A stretch of 64,000 nt of DNA, from assembly GCF_008932435.1 (NCBI RefSeq), contig NZ_WBWE01000003.1, forward strand, positions 1 through 64,000, written 5' to 3'. The position numbers and the translations under genes are program-made. The stretch comes from Brucella pseudintermedia (GTDB taxonomy: Bacteria; Pseudomonadota; Alphaproteobacteria; Rhizobiales; Rhizobiaceae). The notes below the pieces were generated by a model. The model did no database searches. It was not told where the DNA came from and saw nothing but the letters and a program-made list of their open reading frames with translations. This document shows positions 1 to 7,612 of this stretch, one piece after another; the stretch's first letter is position 1, and each line of letters opens with the position of its first letter.

Positions 1-172
1 GATCGAGCGCCGGGCGGCCGTTGTCGGCGCAGTAAAGTCCGGCAACGCGGTCGTGGATGAAGGAGAAGTCGATCACAGCATCGATCTTGCGAAGCAGGTG
101 ATCCTTCGGAACCAGACTGTCGAGCGTTACCATCTCGAGAGCTGTCTGCGACGGAGCGGGTTTCTTCAACAT
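1..172 (-). CDS. IS1182-family transposase, N-terminal fragment (runs off the window)
   Basis: The first 57 codons are visible, beginning MLKKPAPSQTALEMV and continuing with VPKDHLLRKIDAVIDF and later CADNGRPALD. This opening, with its VPKDHLLRKID segment, is typical of IS1182-type transposases and precedes the DDE catalytic core, which would lie beyond the edge. The start is the ATG at 170-172. The reading frame is open to the window edge, so nothing visible says it is broken. Whether the element is complete and active cannot be judged here. Confidence 0.75.
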   Translation of the reverse strand, partial: MLKKPAPSQTALEMVTLDSLVPKDHLLRKIDAVIDFSFIHDRVAGLYCADNGRPALD

Positions 173-185
173 GGCCCAATGAATC

Positions 186-215
186 ACAAACCCCTCAACA
201 AGGCCAGGGGTTTGT
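186..215. repeat. 10-bp inverted repeat in IS end
   Basis: The arms ACAAACCCCT (186-195) and AGGGGTTTGT (206-215) are perfectly complementary around a 10-nt loop. It sits between the transposase start and the presumed element end. It may be part of a subterminal transposase-binding structure or may block read-through into the transposase. Confidence 0.6.
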
Positions 216-225
216 CAGCAGTCTG

Positions 226-251
226 AGCCCGGTCTCGCGACCGGGCTTTTT
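226..251. terminator. Stem-loop of a rho-independent terminator, gloA 3' side
   Basis: The stem AGCCCGGTC (226-234) pairs with GACCGGGCT (239-247) around a TCGC loop. A T-run follows on the plus strand (247-251). On the minus strand, the direction of gloA, the stem is preceded by As but is followed by IS-like sequence and not by Ts. This looks like a bidirectional terminator whose minus-strand T-tract has been replaced. Confidence 0.6.
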
Positions 252-252
252 G

Positions 253-693
253 TTACCAGCTGCCGATATTTTCGGCGGAAGCCCATGGTTCTTGCGGGGC
301 GAGCCGTTCGCCTTTCTGGATCAGCTCAATGGAAATGCCGTCGGGCGACTTGATGAAGGCCATATGGCCGTCACGCGGCGGACGGTTGATGGTGACGCCT
401 TGGTCCTGCAGCTTCTGGCAGGTCGCATAGATGTCGTCGACCATATAGGCCAGATGGCCGAAATTGCGCCCGCCCGTGTAGGTTTCCGGGTCCCAATTGT
501 AGGTCAGTTCCAGTTCCGGTGCGCGTTCCGCCTTCGCCCGGTCCGTATCGGAAGGTGCTGCGAGAAAGATCAGCGTGAAACGGCCCTTCTCATTTTCAGT
601 GCGGCGGATTTCTTCGAGGCCGAGTTTGTTTACATAAAAATCGAGAGATTCATCGATGTCGCGAATTCGGACCATCGTGTGCAGATAGCGCAT
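253..693 (-). CDS. gloA: Lactoylglutathione lyase (glyoxalase I)
   Basis: This 146-residue protein is the usual length for bacterial glyoxalase I, the cytosolic metal enzyme that converts the methylglyoxal-glutathione hemithioacetal to S-lactoylglutathione. It has the two beta-alpha-beta-beta-beta modules of the VOC fold. It opens MRYLHTMVRI and carries the likely metal ligands His5, Glu62, His80 and Glu123 (GHLAYMVDD and SIELIQ contexts). The ATG is preceded by GAGGA at good spacing. The gene stands alone, with an IS fragment just beyond its terminator. The second-half enzyme (gloB) is not in the window. Confidence 0.93.
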   Translation of the reverse strand: MRYLHTMVRIRDIDESLDFYVNKLGLEEIRRTENEKGRFTLIFLAAPSDTDRAKAERAPELELTYNWDPETYTGGRNFGHLAYMVDDIYATCQKLQDQGVTINRPPRDGHMAFIKSPDGISIELIQKGERLAPQEPWASAENIGSW

Positions 694-1081
694 AGTTTTT
701 TCCTCGGCTGTTGTAATTCATGGGGCTGACGCTCGGGAAACGCATGGAATGCCGATTGGTTCGGCGAGCTGTCGAATCCGATGTCTAAGGCCGGACATCA
801 AGCTATCATCCAAAGAACAGGGTTCAAGATTTTTGAGCCGCTGATGTGACCGGAAATGTCCCCGCAGCCTCATTGCCAAATCGGCGACCGGCCATATTTG
901 AAGTGGTTGGCCGGTTGCGAGGGCTGCCGCGCGCGGGAAAGTAACCATGAAGTTGTGAAGTCTGTGGTCTTCATGGGGACGGACATAAGTTTGGACTTGC
1001 CGCCTCCGGTTAAGGAAGTGTTATTCTTTGGACAAGAATCAGGTCGGAATCGCAATGGAAGAACAGAGGAGGGGCGAACGC
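694..1081. other. Intergenic region upstream of the cold-shock protein gene
   Basis: No gene is supported in this stretch between two divergently read genes. It contains a hairpin (ACCGGCCA at 887-894 with TGGCCGGT at 908-915) and a plausible promoter near 997-1026. A few small open frames are not backed by ribosome sites. Confidence 0.6.
997..1026 (+). promoter_or_regulatory. Possible sigma70-type promoter for the double-CSD gene
   Basis: TTGCCG (997-1002) and TTATTC (1021-1026) are separated by 18 bases, and the start codon follows 55 bases later. The match is moderate and was chosen by eye. Confidence 0.35.
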
Positions 1082-1663
1082 ATGGCGGACAAGTCTGTGT
1101 CAAATGACCAGTTTCGCAGCCAGCACGCCTCGGAAGAGCTGGGCGATATCATCGAAGTTTCGGGCCATATCAAATGGTTCGACGTAGCCAAGGGCTACGG
1201 CTTCATTGTTCCGGACCAGCCGGGCCTTAATGATATTCTTCTTCATGTGACCTCACTGCGTCGTGATGGCTTCCAGACCGCTCTGGAAGGGGCGCGCATC
1301 GTTTGTGAAGTCAGGCAAGGCGAGCGCGGCCTGCAATGTTTCCGCGTGCTGTCGATGGATACGTCGACCGCCGTTCATCCAGCGCAGATGCCGCCGCAGC
1401 GCACCCATGTCACCGTTACGCCGTCGAGCGGGCTTGAGCGTGTGATCGTGAAGTGGTTCAACCGCACCAAGGGTTTCGGCTTCCTGACGCGCGGCGAGGG
1501 GACGGAAGATATTTTCATCCACATGGAAACGCTGCGTCGTTTCGGCATGATGGAGCTGCGTCCGGGCCAGGTGGTGCTCATCCGCTTCGGTGAAGGCGAC
1601 AAGGGCCTGATGGCTGCTGAAATTCATCCCGATCTCGGAACGGCGATCCCGGTTTCTCACTAA
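1082..1663 (+). CDS. Cold-shock protein with two CSD domains
   Basis: The 193-residue product contains two cold-shock domains, single-stranded nucleic-acid-binding OB folds that usually occur singly. Domain 1 has GHIKWFDVAKGYGFIVPD (RNP1-like) and DILLHV (RNP2-like). Domain 2 has VIVKWFNRTKGFGFLTR and DIFIHM. Two-domain versions of about 190 residues are common in Rhizobiales. The ATG at 1082 is preferred over upstream in-frame starts because AGGAGG at 1067-1072 lies 9 bases before it. The probable role is RNA chaperoning or post-transcriptional control; the specific target is unknown. Confidence 0.9.
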   Translation: MADKSVSNDQFRSQHASEELGDIIEVSGHIKWFDVAKGYGFIVPDQPGLNDILLHVTSLRRDGFQTALEGARIVCEVRQGERGLQCFRVLSMDTSTAVHPAQMPPQRTHVTVTPSSGLERVIVKWFNRTKGFGFLTRGEGTEDIFIHMETLRRFGMMELRPGQVVLIRFGEGDKGLMAAEIHPDLGTAIPVSH

Positions 1664-1858
1664 GCATTCCGAGCCAGAAGTGTGAAACGCCCGGGCGGGG
1701 AAACCAGTTCAGGGAGCCGATTTCCTGTTCGGCTTCGATGCGTTGAATATTGCGGTAACAAGCAGGTGAGAGCGCGGTGCGGGTTCTCGCGCGGCCTTGT
1801 GGTCGTCCCATCCCGTTGATAGGTTTCGGCCTGGTTTCCTTGTTTGAACAGGCAGGTT

Positions 1859-2338
1859 ATGGGCCGTATTTTTCTTGCTCTTGCATTTGTTTTCCTTGCG
1901 TTCACCGCTCATGCCGATGAAGCACAGCCGATGAGACTGCCGGTAGACAAGGAGCCGCTGACATTCGTCACCGCCAATGGCAATAAGGTGAATTTCGCGC
2001 TTGAAGTCGCGGATACGGACGATGCTCGCGTTCGTGGCCTGATGTGGCGCACGGATTTTCCCAGCGACCGGGCGATGATTTTCGTGTTTGGCGAGATGCG
2101 CCGCGTCATGATGTGGATGCAGAATACGCCGTCGCCGCTCGATATGGTTTTCCTTGACGACAAGGGGCGCGTATCGGCCATTCATGAAAATGCGGTGCCT
2201 TTCTCCGAAAATATCATTTCATCCGAGGTTCCGGCGGCGTATGTCGTGGAACTTCTGGCCGGTACGGTCAAGCGAACCGGCATAAAGCTTGGCGACAAGG
2301 CCATCCATCGCGTGATCTGTGGTGCGTGCAAGTCCTGA
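1859..2338 (+). CDS. Exported DUF192 family protein
   Basis: The product is 159 residues, beginning with a signal peptide (MGRIFLALAFVFLAFTAHA) with likely cleavage after AHA. The mature part matches the DUF192 pattern: FALEVADTDDARVRGLMWR, then MMWMQNTPSPLDMVFLDD and a C-terminal section ending in a Cys-x-x-Cys (CGAC). DUF192 proteins are small periplasmic or extracellular proteins with no settled function. The start at 1859 follows a CAGGCAGG ribosome site and gives a clean signal peptide; TTG at 1844 is the alternative. The next gene begins 33 bases downstream, so the two may be co-transcribed. Confidence 0.85.
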   Translation: MGRIFLALAFVFLAFTAHADEAQPMRLPVDKEPLTFVTANGNKVNFALEVADTDDARVRGLMWRTDFPSDRAMIFVFGEMRRVMMWMQNTPSPLDMVFLDDKGRVSAIHENAVPFSENIISSEVPAAYVVELLAGTVKRTGIKLGDKAIHRVICGACKS

Positions 2339-2371
2339 TCGCAAGAAAATGCAATCAAAAGGAAACATCAG

Positions 2372-3142
2372 GTGAGTGCCCTCGATATCGAATATTTCGA
2401 ACATGACGGCTTGCGTCTGGCTTATCGTCAGGACGGCGAAGGCGACCCGATCCTGCTCATTCACGGCTTTGCTTCGTCAAGTCTGGTCAACTGGGTTTCG
2501 CCCGGCTGGTTCCGGACGCTGACCGAAGCCGGATATCGTGTCATTGCCATCGATAATCGCGGACATGGGCTTTCGGCGAAGCCCCATGATGCGGATGAAT
2601 ATACGCCGACCAAGATGGCGGCGGACGCGGCGGCCCTGCTCGATCATCTCGGCATCGAAAAGGCGCATGTCATGGGCTATTCCATGGGCGCGCGCATTTC
2701 GGCATTTCTGGCTCTTGAACATGCCGAGCGCGTTCATAGCGCCGTTTTTGGCGGCCTTGGCATCGGCATGGTCACGGGCGCGGGCGACTGGGAGCCGATT
2801 GGCGAGGCGCTGCTTGCCGAAGACCCGGCGACGATCACGCATCCACGCGGGCAGATGTTCCGCAAATTTGCCGACCAGACCAAGAGCGACCGCATCGCCC
2901 TTGCGGCCTGCGTGATCACCTCCAAGGAACTTGTTCCCGCTGCTGCGATAGCGCGCATCATGCAGCCGGTTCTGGTTGCCGTCGGCACGAGCGACGATAT
3001 TGCCGGCAGCGCGCAGGAACTGGCCGATCTGCTGCCAAACGGGCAGGCCGTCGACATTCCGGGCCGCGACCATATGCTGGCGGTCGGTGACAAGGTCTAC
3101 AAGCAGGCCGTGTTGGAGTTCTTGAAAGAAAACCGGCTCTGA
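2372..3142 (+). CDS. Alpha/beta-fold hydrolase
   Basis: This 256-residue cytosolic protein has the complete alpha/beta-hydrolase signature: an HG oxyanion motif at 31-32, the nucleophile elbow GYSMGA with Ser104, an acid at Asp208 or Asp209 (VGTSDD) and His234 (GRDHML). The IDNRGHGLS segment is typical of esterases and haloalkane-dehalogenase-like members. The substrate cannot be predicted. The start codon is GTG, preceded by AAGGA about 8 bases away, and lies 33 bases after the DUF192 gene. Confidence 0.88.
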   Translation: MSALDIEYFEHDGLRLAYRQDGEGDPILLIHGFASSSLVNWVSPGWFRTLTEAGYRVIAIDNRGHGLSAKPHDADEYTPTKMAADAAALLDHLGIEKAHVMGYSMGARISAFLALEHAERVHSAVFGGLGIGMVTGAGDWEPIGEALLAEDPATITHPRGQMFRKFADQTKSDRIALAACVITSKELVPAAAIARIMQPVLVAVGTSDDIAGSAQELADLLPNGQAVDIPGRDHMLAVGDKVYKQAVLEFLKENRL

Positions 3143-3312
3143 CGGAAGTTTGATCTTTAGCAAAGCCTGCGCGTTGCAGCCGCGTCAAATTCGGCTGTGT
3201 CAAGGCAAGTCTTTTTAAGCTATGCTGCGCGCCGAACTCGTATTGCGGTGTGAGGGTTGAGCGAAGTACGGTTTTCGTTTCACCTCGCACGGTGCAAAAC
3301 TGGAGTATGCAT

Positions 3313-4137
3313 ATGTCCGTTCGCACATCAGCGAAAGCATCCCCCGGTCTGGGGCAGGTCGATCCCATCTGGCATTCCGTCCGTGCCGAAGCGGAGGAAG
3401 CGGCCAAGAATGATCCCGTTCTGGGCACGTTCCTTTATGCAACGATCCTCAATCAGCCAAGTCTGGAAGACGCGGTCACGCATCGCATTTCCGAGCGCCT
3501 CGGCCACGCCGACCTGAGCGCCGATATTCTGCGCCAGACCTTCGATGCGATGCTGGATGCCAATCCGGAATGGTCGCAGATCGTGCGCGTCGATATTCAG
3601 GCGGTGTACGATCGCGATCCGGCCTATAGCCGCTTCATGGACCCGATCCTTTATCTGAAGGGGTTCCATGCGATCCAGACCCATCGTCTGGCCCATTGGC
3701 TTTACCAAGAAGGCCGCAAGGATTTCGCCTATTACCTGCAAAGCCGTTCATCATCGATCTTTCAGACCGATATTCATCCGGCGGCTCGGCTTGGCAGCGG
3801 CCTGTTCCTCGATCATGCAACTGGCCTTGTCGTGGGCGAAACGGCAGTCATCGAAGACAATGTTTCGATCCTCCATGGCGTTACGCTTGGCGGAACGGGC
3901 AAATCGGGCGGCGACCGTCATCCGAAAATCCGCCATGGCGTGCTGATCGGCGCGGGCGCAAAAATTCTCGGCAATATCGAAGTCGGTCACTGCTCGAAGA
4001 TCGCAGCCGGTTCGGTGGTTCTGAAACCGGTTCCCAACAATGTCACGGTTGCCGGCGTGCCTGCCCGGATCATGGGCGACACGGGCTGCGCCGAGCCTTC
4101 CCGCGTCATGGACCAGATGCTGGGCGACGGTATCTAG
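3313..4137 (+). CDS. cysE: Serine O-acetyltransferase
   Basis: CysE transfers acetyl from acetyl-CoA to L-serine, giving O-acetylserine, the first committed step of cysteine synthesis. The 274-residue protein has the N-terminal helical domain followed by a left-handed beta-helix of hexapeptide repeats. The catalytic pair is Asp153 (DIHPAA) and His168 (DHATGLVVGE), and LGGTGKSGGDRHPKI is the classic acetyl-CoA loop. The ATG at 3313, with TGGAG 7 bases upstream, is preferred over a GTG at 3250. A stable stem-loop follows the stop. A cysK partner is not adjacent. Confidence 0.96.
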   Translation: MSVRTSAKASPGLGQVDPIWHSVRAEAEEAAKNDPVLGTFLYATILNQPSLEDAVTHRISERLGHADLSADILRQTFDAMLDANPEWSQIVRVDIQAVYDRDPAYSRFMDPILYLKGFHAIQTHRLAHWLYQEGRKDFAYYLQSRSSSIFQTDIHPAARLGSGLFLDHATGLVVGETAVIEDNVSILHGVTLGGTGKSGGDRHPKIRHGVLIGAGAKILGNIEVGHCSKIAAGSVVLKPVPNNVTVAGVPARIMGDTGCAEPSRVMDQMLGDGI

Positions 4138-4178
4138 GCCATTTTGCATCCTTGAGATCGACCGATACCAGGAAATCG

Positions 4179-4210
4179 GGCCGCTTGCTGGTTTTCTCCA
4201 GCAAGCGGCC
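4179..4210 (+). terminator. Stem-loop downstream of cysE
   Basis: GGCCGCTTGCTGG (4179-4191) pairs perfectly with CCAGCAAGCGGCC (4198-4210), a 13-bp stem with a T-rich loop. No proper T-run follows (TATATTG), so it may act as a weak terminator or as a 3' end stabiliser. Confidence 0.55.
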
Positions 4211-4331
4211 TATATTGTGATGCAAGCGGCGATTAGCTGGCCACGCCCCTTGGGATAGTCGATGTCGGGGGTTTACATAAGAAAATGCCGGGTGCAATAA
4301 ACCGGCTCAAATCAATATCAGGAGAAGCCGG

Positions 4332-4538
4332 TTGAAACCCGAAGAACTCAAAAAACTGGACGCCTATTTCAAACGGACCTTCAACAATCCCGGCCTGCAG
4401 GTAAAGGCACGCCCGCGCAAGAACGACTCCGCCGAGCTTTATCTCGGAGACGAATTTCTGGGCCTGATCTACAAGGATGAGGACGAGGGCGAACTCTCCT
4501 ACAACTTCTCGATGGCCATCCTCGACGTCGATCTTTGA
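4332..4538 (+). CDS. DUF3126 family protein
   Basis: A 68-residue acidic protein (MKPEELKKLDAYFKR..., then ELYLGDEFLGLIYKDEDEGE and a C-terminus SMAILDVDL). The pattern matches the small DUF3126 family, conserved across Alphaproteobacteria and without known function. The start codon is TTG with AGGAG about 7 bases upstream. The gene is followed by its own terminator, so it is probably monocistronic. Confidence 0.85.
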   Translation: MKPEELKKLDAYFKRTFNNPGLQVKARPRKNDSAELYLGDEFLGLIYKDEDEGELSYNFSMAILDVDL

Positions 4539-4594
4539 TCGGCAGCGGTATATTCGTCGCTGATGGCGCATATGCCCATGCGGGAATGCTCTTG

Positions 4595-4625
4595 ACGCCC
4601 TTTCCCCTGGAGAGGGCGTTTTGTT
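4595..4625 (+). terminator. Rho-independent terminator after the DUF3126 gene
   Basis: ACGCCCT (4595-4601) pairs with AGGGCGT (4613-4619), extended by inner TCC/GGA pairing, and is followed by TTTTGTTG. Confidence 0.75.
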
Positions 4626-4649
4626 GTTGCAACATGCTTGCGAGGATTC

Positions 4650-5060
4650 ATGAAGGTCATTGCTGCCGTTGTGGTCATGTTCCCCTTGGCTCTTCCCTTT
4701 GCTGCGCGCGCAGAGGTTCTCGGCACCATCGAAACCGGGCAGGACGATGGTTCCCGGTCGGTGGTCGAAATTCTGGATGAACCTCAAAGCGTCGGCAAAT
4801 GCGACGGCGCCTATGCCGCCGCAGCTTATGTTGCGGAGCGCGACTTTTCGCTGGCTGCGGGAAAAGGATGCTGGAAGCTGCTCGGATCGGCGGAAATGCT
4901 GAAGCTGGAAATCGTGCTGAGCGCCACCGGGGAACATGTCGTGAGCGGCGTTCCGCTGAACAAGGTCAGGTTCCGGGAAGACGGACAAAGAGCTTTTGAG
5001 GAATTGTCGGGCAAGCTGGAGAACTCAGGGCCGCCGATGCCGCTCCAATCCATCGATTAA
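4650..5060 (+). CDS. Small exported protein of unknown function
   Basis: The 136-residue product begins with a convincing Sec signal peptide (MKVIAAVVVMFPLALPFAARA, cleavage likely after ARA). The mature part contains two cysteines (GKCDGA and KGCWKL) that could form a disulfide. I do not recognise a family. The ATG at 4650 has GAGG just before it, at rather short spacing. The 3' end overlaps the 3' end of the convergent tetR-like gene by 36 bases. Confidence 0.75.
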   Translation: MKVIAAVVVMFPLALPFAARAEVLGTIETGQDDGSRSVVEILDEPQSVGKCDGAYAAAAYVAERDFSLAAGKGCWKLLGSAEMLKLEIVLSATGEHVVSGVPLNKVRFREDGQRAFEELSGKLENSGPPMPLQSID

Positions 5061-5633
5061 CGCCAGCAAGCCAAAATCGAACAGGTTCTCCAGGCCGTCG
5101 GCATCCAACACGGCGATAGCTTCGGCGATTTCTGGCGTCGTGGCTATGTTTGCCGCATCGGAAGCCTTGCTTTCGTGCATGTCAGCCTGTTGCTCCAGCG
5201 CCGAACCGACAACGTAATGGCTGATGGCGATCAGCGCGCGCGCCGCATCTGCGGGCGTAAATCCCGCCTGAACCAGAAACCCGATCTGGGCTTCCGCCTG
5301 TCCCATTTGATCGTTGGTCGGACGCGTTCCGGCATGAATGCGCGCTCCGTCGCGGTAGGTCAGCAAGGCTCGCCTGAAACTGCGTGCATTTTCAATCAGG
5401 AACTGACGCCAGTTCTCTCCGGTGCGCGGCAGGGCGCGGTCGTGATGTTCGGCCAGAATTGTTTCGGCCAGAGCATCGAGCAAGACACGCTTATTCTTGA
5501 AATGCCAGTAGAGCGCGGGCTGCTGCACGCCCAGCCGTTCCGCCAGACGGCGTGTCGTCAGGCCTTCTTCTCCAACTTCATTCAGTAATTCCAGTGCCGT
5601 GCGTATCACGGCATCGCGGTGCAGTTTTGCCAA
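5025..5633 (-). CDS. tetR: Tetracycline repressor-like regulator (TetR)
   Basis: The 202-residue protein resembles the transposon tetracycline repressors along its length and not merely the broad TetR-family fold. The N-terminal helix-turn-helix includes LTTRRLAERLGVQQPALYW. Using TetR numbering, which aligns without gaps to at least residue 147, the tetracycline-magnesium contacts are all present: His64, Asn82, Phe86, His100, Thr103, Arg104, Gln116 and Glu147. It is divergent from an efflux gene with two tet-operator-like palindromes between them, so autoregulated, tetracycline-relieved repression is the clear expectation. The 3' end overlaps the neighbouring exported-protein gene. Confidence 0.9.
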   Translation of the reverse strand: MAKLHRDAVIRTALELLNEVGEEGLTTRRLAERLGVQQPALYWHFKNKRVLLDALAETILAEHHDRALPRTGENWRQFLIENARSFRRALLTYRDGARIHAGTRPTNDQMGQAEAQIGFLVQAGFTPADAARALIAISHYVVGSALEQQADMHESKASDAANIATTPEIAEAIAVLDADGLENLFDFGLLALIDGLERHRRP

Positions 5634-5658
5634 TGGGGTTCATCCATTCTGTTGCCTC

Positions 5659-5687
5659 TTGACAATTTATCATCGATAAATTTTAAG
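5659..5687 (+). promoter_or_regulatory. Probable tetA promoter
   Basis: TTGACA (5659-5664) and TTTAAG (5682-5687) are 17 bases apart. The first tet-operator-like palindrome occupies the spacer, so repressor binding would block polymerase. Confidence 0.6.
5664..5682. promoter_or_regulatory. tet-operator-like palindrome 1
   Basis: The core TTATCATCGATAA (5667-5679) is a palindrome with a 3-base centre, extended to AATTTATC/GATAAATT. It matches the TATCANTGATA pattern of tet operators except near the centre. Its centre is exactly 30 bases from that of the second site. Confidence 0.75.
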
Positions 5688-5694
5688 TCCAGCG

Positions 5695-5712
5695 ACTTAT
5701 CAGTGATAAATT
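5695..5712. promoter_or_regulatory. tet-operator-like palindrome 2
   Basis: The core TTATCAGTGATAA (5697-5709) contains TATCAGTGATA, the canonical tet operator core. It lies just upstream of the tetA ribosome site. The 30-base spacing from site 1 is the same as in classical divergent tet control regions. Confidence 0.8.
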
Positions 5713-5723
5713 ATGAGGCTGGC

Positions 5724-6911
5724 ATGAACCGCACATTGATGATTGTTCTGGCTGTTGCGGCTCTGGATGCGGCTGGCATCGGCCTGGTGATGCCTGTTCT
5801 CCCGAGCTTGCTGCGCGATGTGACCCATACGGACGATGTGGCGGGGCACTATGGAATATTGTTGTCGCTCTATGCGCTGATGCAGGTTTTCTTCGCGCCT
5901 GTACTCGGGCGAATGTCTGACCGTTTTGGCCGCAAGCCCGTCTTGCTTGGGTCGCTGATCGGGGCAACGATTGATTATGCGATTATGTCTGCCGCGCCTC
6001 ATCTCTGGGTTCTCTATGTCGGCCGCATTCTGTCGGGCGTGATGGGGGCAACGATGGCGGTGGGCGGTGCCTGCGTAGCCGACACGATGGAGGAGGGAAC
6101 GCGCGCCAGAGCATTCGGCTGGCTGGGGGCGTGTTATGGCGGCGGCATGATTCTCGGGCCAGTTATCGGCGGCGCATTGGGCGAGGTGTCGCCGACAGCA
6201 CCCTTCGCGGCGGCAGCCTTTGTCAGTGGCTGCATGGCTTTGGCGGTTTACCTGCTTATGCCTCGGCTCCGCCCGGAAGCCCAACAGGAGCCGCAGGCAG
6301 AAGGATTGCTGAAAGCCTTTCTGCCGTCCGGTGTGCAGAAGGGTCTGAGGCCGTTGCTGTGGCTGTTTTTCATTCTGCAACTGGTGGGGCAGGTTCCTGC
6401 TGCCTTGTGGGTGATCTTCACCGAAGACCGCTTCCATTGGGATACGACCTATGTCGGCCTGTCGCTTGCGGCCTTCGGTCTGTTGCATGCCCTGTTTCAA
6501 TGGTTAGGCACGGGCCGTCTCGTCGCGGCGATTGGAGCCGGATGCACGATAATGATCGGGATCATCGCTGACGGGTTGGGCATGGTATCCCTCGCCATCG
6601 CTACGCAAGACTGGATGGTCGCACCGATTCTCATCCTGCTGGCCTTTGGCGGGATAGCGATGCCTGCCTTGCAATCAGTACTGTCGGATCGGACCAGCCA
6701 TGACCGGCAAGGTGCGCTTCAGGGAACTCTCGCGAGCCTTACCAATATCAGTGCCGTTGTCGGGCCGGTCGTTTTCACGGCCCTTTATTCAATGACAGCC
6801 GCCAGTTGGAATGGATGGGTATGGCTGGTGGGGCCAGCCGTCTATCTGCTGGCTGTTCCGTCAATGATGCTCGTCCGGAATCAGCCGGCGCGTTTGCCGT
6901 CAAGAAGATGA
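5724..6911 (+). CDS. tetA: Tetracycline efflux transporter of the TetA type (MFS)
   Basis: This 396-residue, 12-helix inner-membrane protein belongs to the drug/proton antiporter class that exports tetracycline-Mg in exchange for H+. Diagnostic features are Asp15 in helix 1 (VAALDAAGIGLVMPVLP), motif A GRMSDRFGRKP with Asp66 and Arg70, Asp84 (TIDYAIM), LVGQVPAALWVIFTEDRFHW, and IADGLGM in the second half. These match positions essential in class A and B TetA. ATG 5724 follows GAGG. The 3' end overlaps the convergent downstream gene by 31 bases. Close similarity to TetA(A)-type pumps is inferred by eye; real substrate range needs testing. Confidence 0.9.
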   Translation: MNRTLMIVLAVAALDAAGIGLVMPVLPSLLRDVTHTDDVAGHYGILLSLYALMQVFFAPVLGRMSDRFGRKPVLLGSLIGATIDYAIMSAAPHLWVLYVGRILSGVMGATMAVGGACVADTMEEGTRARAFGWLGACYGGGMILGPVIGGALGEVSPTAPFAAAAFVSGCMALAVYLLMPRLRPEAQQEPQAEGLLKAFLPSGVQKGLRPLLWLFFILQLVGQVPAALWVIFTEDRFHWDTTYVGLSLAAFGLLHALFQWLGTGRLVAAIGAGCTIMIGIIADGLGMVSLAIATQDWMVAPILILLAFGGIAMPALQSVLSDRTSHDRQGALQGTLASLTNISAVVGPVVFTALYSMTAASWNGWVWLVGPAVYLLAVPSMMLVRNQPARLPSRR

Positions 6912-7612
6912 GTGTTCGCGAAATCGACGACCGCCTTGTCCAGTGACTTCCAGTCGCCCAGCATGGAGCGGGGGAAACGATAGAGTATCTGCAAGTCGCG
7001 TCCGAACTGGACGTCGCGTTCGCATGAATTGAAGCTTTCCGCCGCGCTGTCGGCGAGGCATCGTGCGACAAATTCCGGCTTGCCGCTGCTCGTGTCGGAC
7101 AGGAGCAGTTCCTCGCCCTTGTAGCCGCTGTTTTCCAGAAACCGGTGCGCCGTCAGCTTTCCGGGGGCGGCTTCTCCGTCTGGTTCTATCAGCTCGGCGT
7201 AGATCGGCAGGTAACGCCCGCTCATATCGCGGGACATTGTGCGTTGCTCGATAGACATGAAAATCAGGTGCCGTTTCGGGGTCAGGAGGTTGAAGATGGC
7301 GCGGTCGCGTTCCGTATAACCGGTAAGCCCCGGCCAGCGAACGTAAAGATCAAGGCGACCCGTTACCCCATCGCGCCGCTGATTCGAGAAGCGGATCATA
7401 TTGGCGGGGATCGAGAGGACGTTATTGCCGATGATGATCTCATAAGCCTGCGTGCTGTCGGAATGTCCGCCGCGGGCAATCAGCGGGCCGAGCAGGCGCC
7501 CGCCTACATTGACGGCGACCGAAAGGAGAACCAGCGCGACAACGACCAGCAGCAGCCAGCCGAAGAGCCGGTTGCTCATTTTCGAGGCGGTGTAATCGGG
7601 CGCTGTTTCCAT
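6881..7612 (-). CDS. Single-pass membrane protein of unknown function
   Basis: The 243-residue product has one strong transmembrane segment near residues 16-38 (LFGWLLLVVVALVLLSVAV) after a short cytoplasmic tail, leaving a periplasmic domain of about 200 residues with two cysteines. I do not recognise the family. The ribosome site is weak for both the ATG at 7612 and the in-frame ATG at 7579. The gene converges on tetA, with overlapping 3' ends. Confidence 0.75.
   Translation of the reverse strand: METAPDYTASKMSNRLFGWLLLVVVALVLLSVAVNVGGRLLGPLIARGGHSDSTQAYEIIIGNNVLSIPANMIRFSNQRRDGVTGRLDLYVRWPGLTGYTERDRAIFNLLTPKRHLIFMSIEQRTMSRDMSGRYLPIYAELIEPDGEAAPGKLTAHRFLENSGYKGEELLLSDTSSGKPEFVARCLADSAAESFNSCERDVQFGRDLQILYRFPRSMLGDWKSLDKAVVDFANTHLLDGKRAG

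Larger units (their letters stand above)
1..225 (-). mobile_element. Partial IS1182-family insertion sequence (5' end only)
   Basis: The left edge holds the start of a transposase gene reading out of the window and about 50 bases of upstream element end. The family assignment rests on the transposase N-terminus. A perfect 10-bp inverted repeat (186-195 with 206-215) lies in the end region. The outer boundary is estimated at about 225, directly against the stem of the neighbouring gloA terminator; the exact terminal repeat cannot be fixed because the other end is outside the window. Confidence 0.6.
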
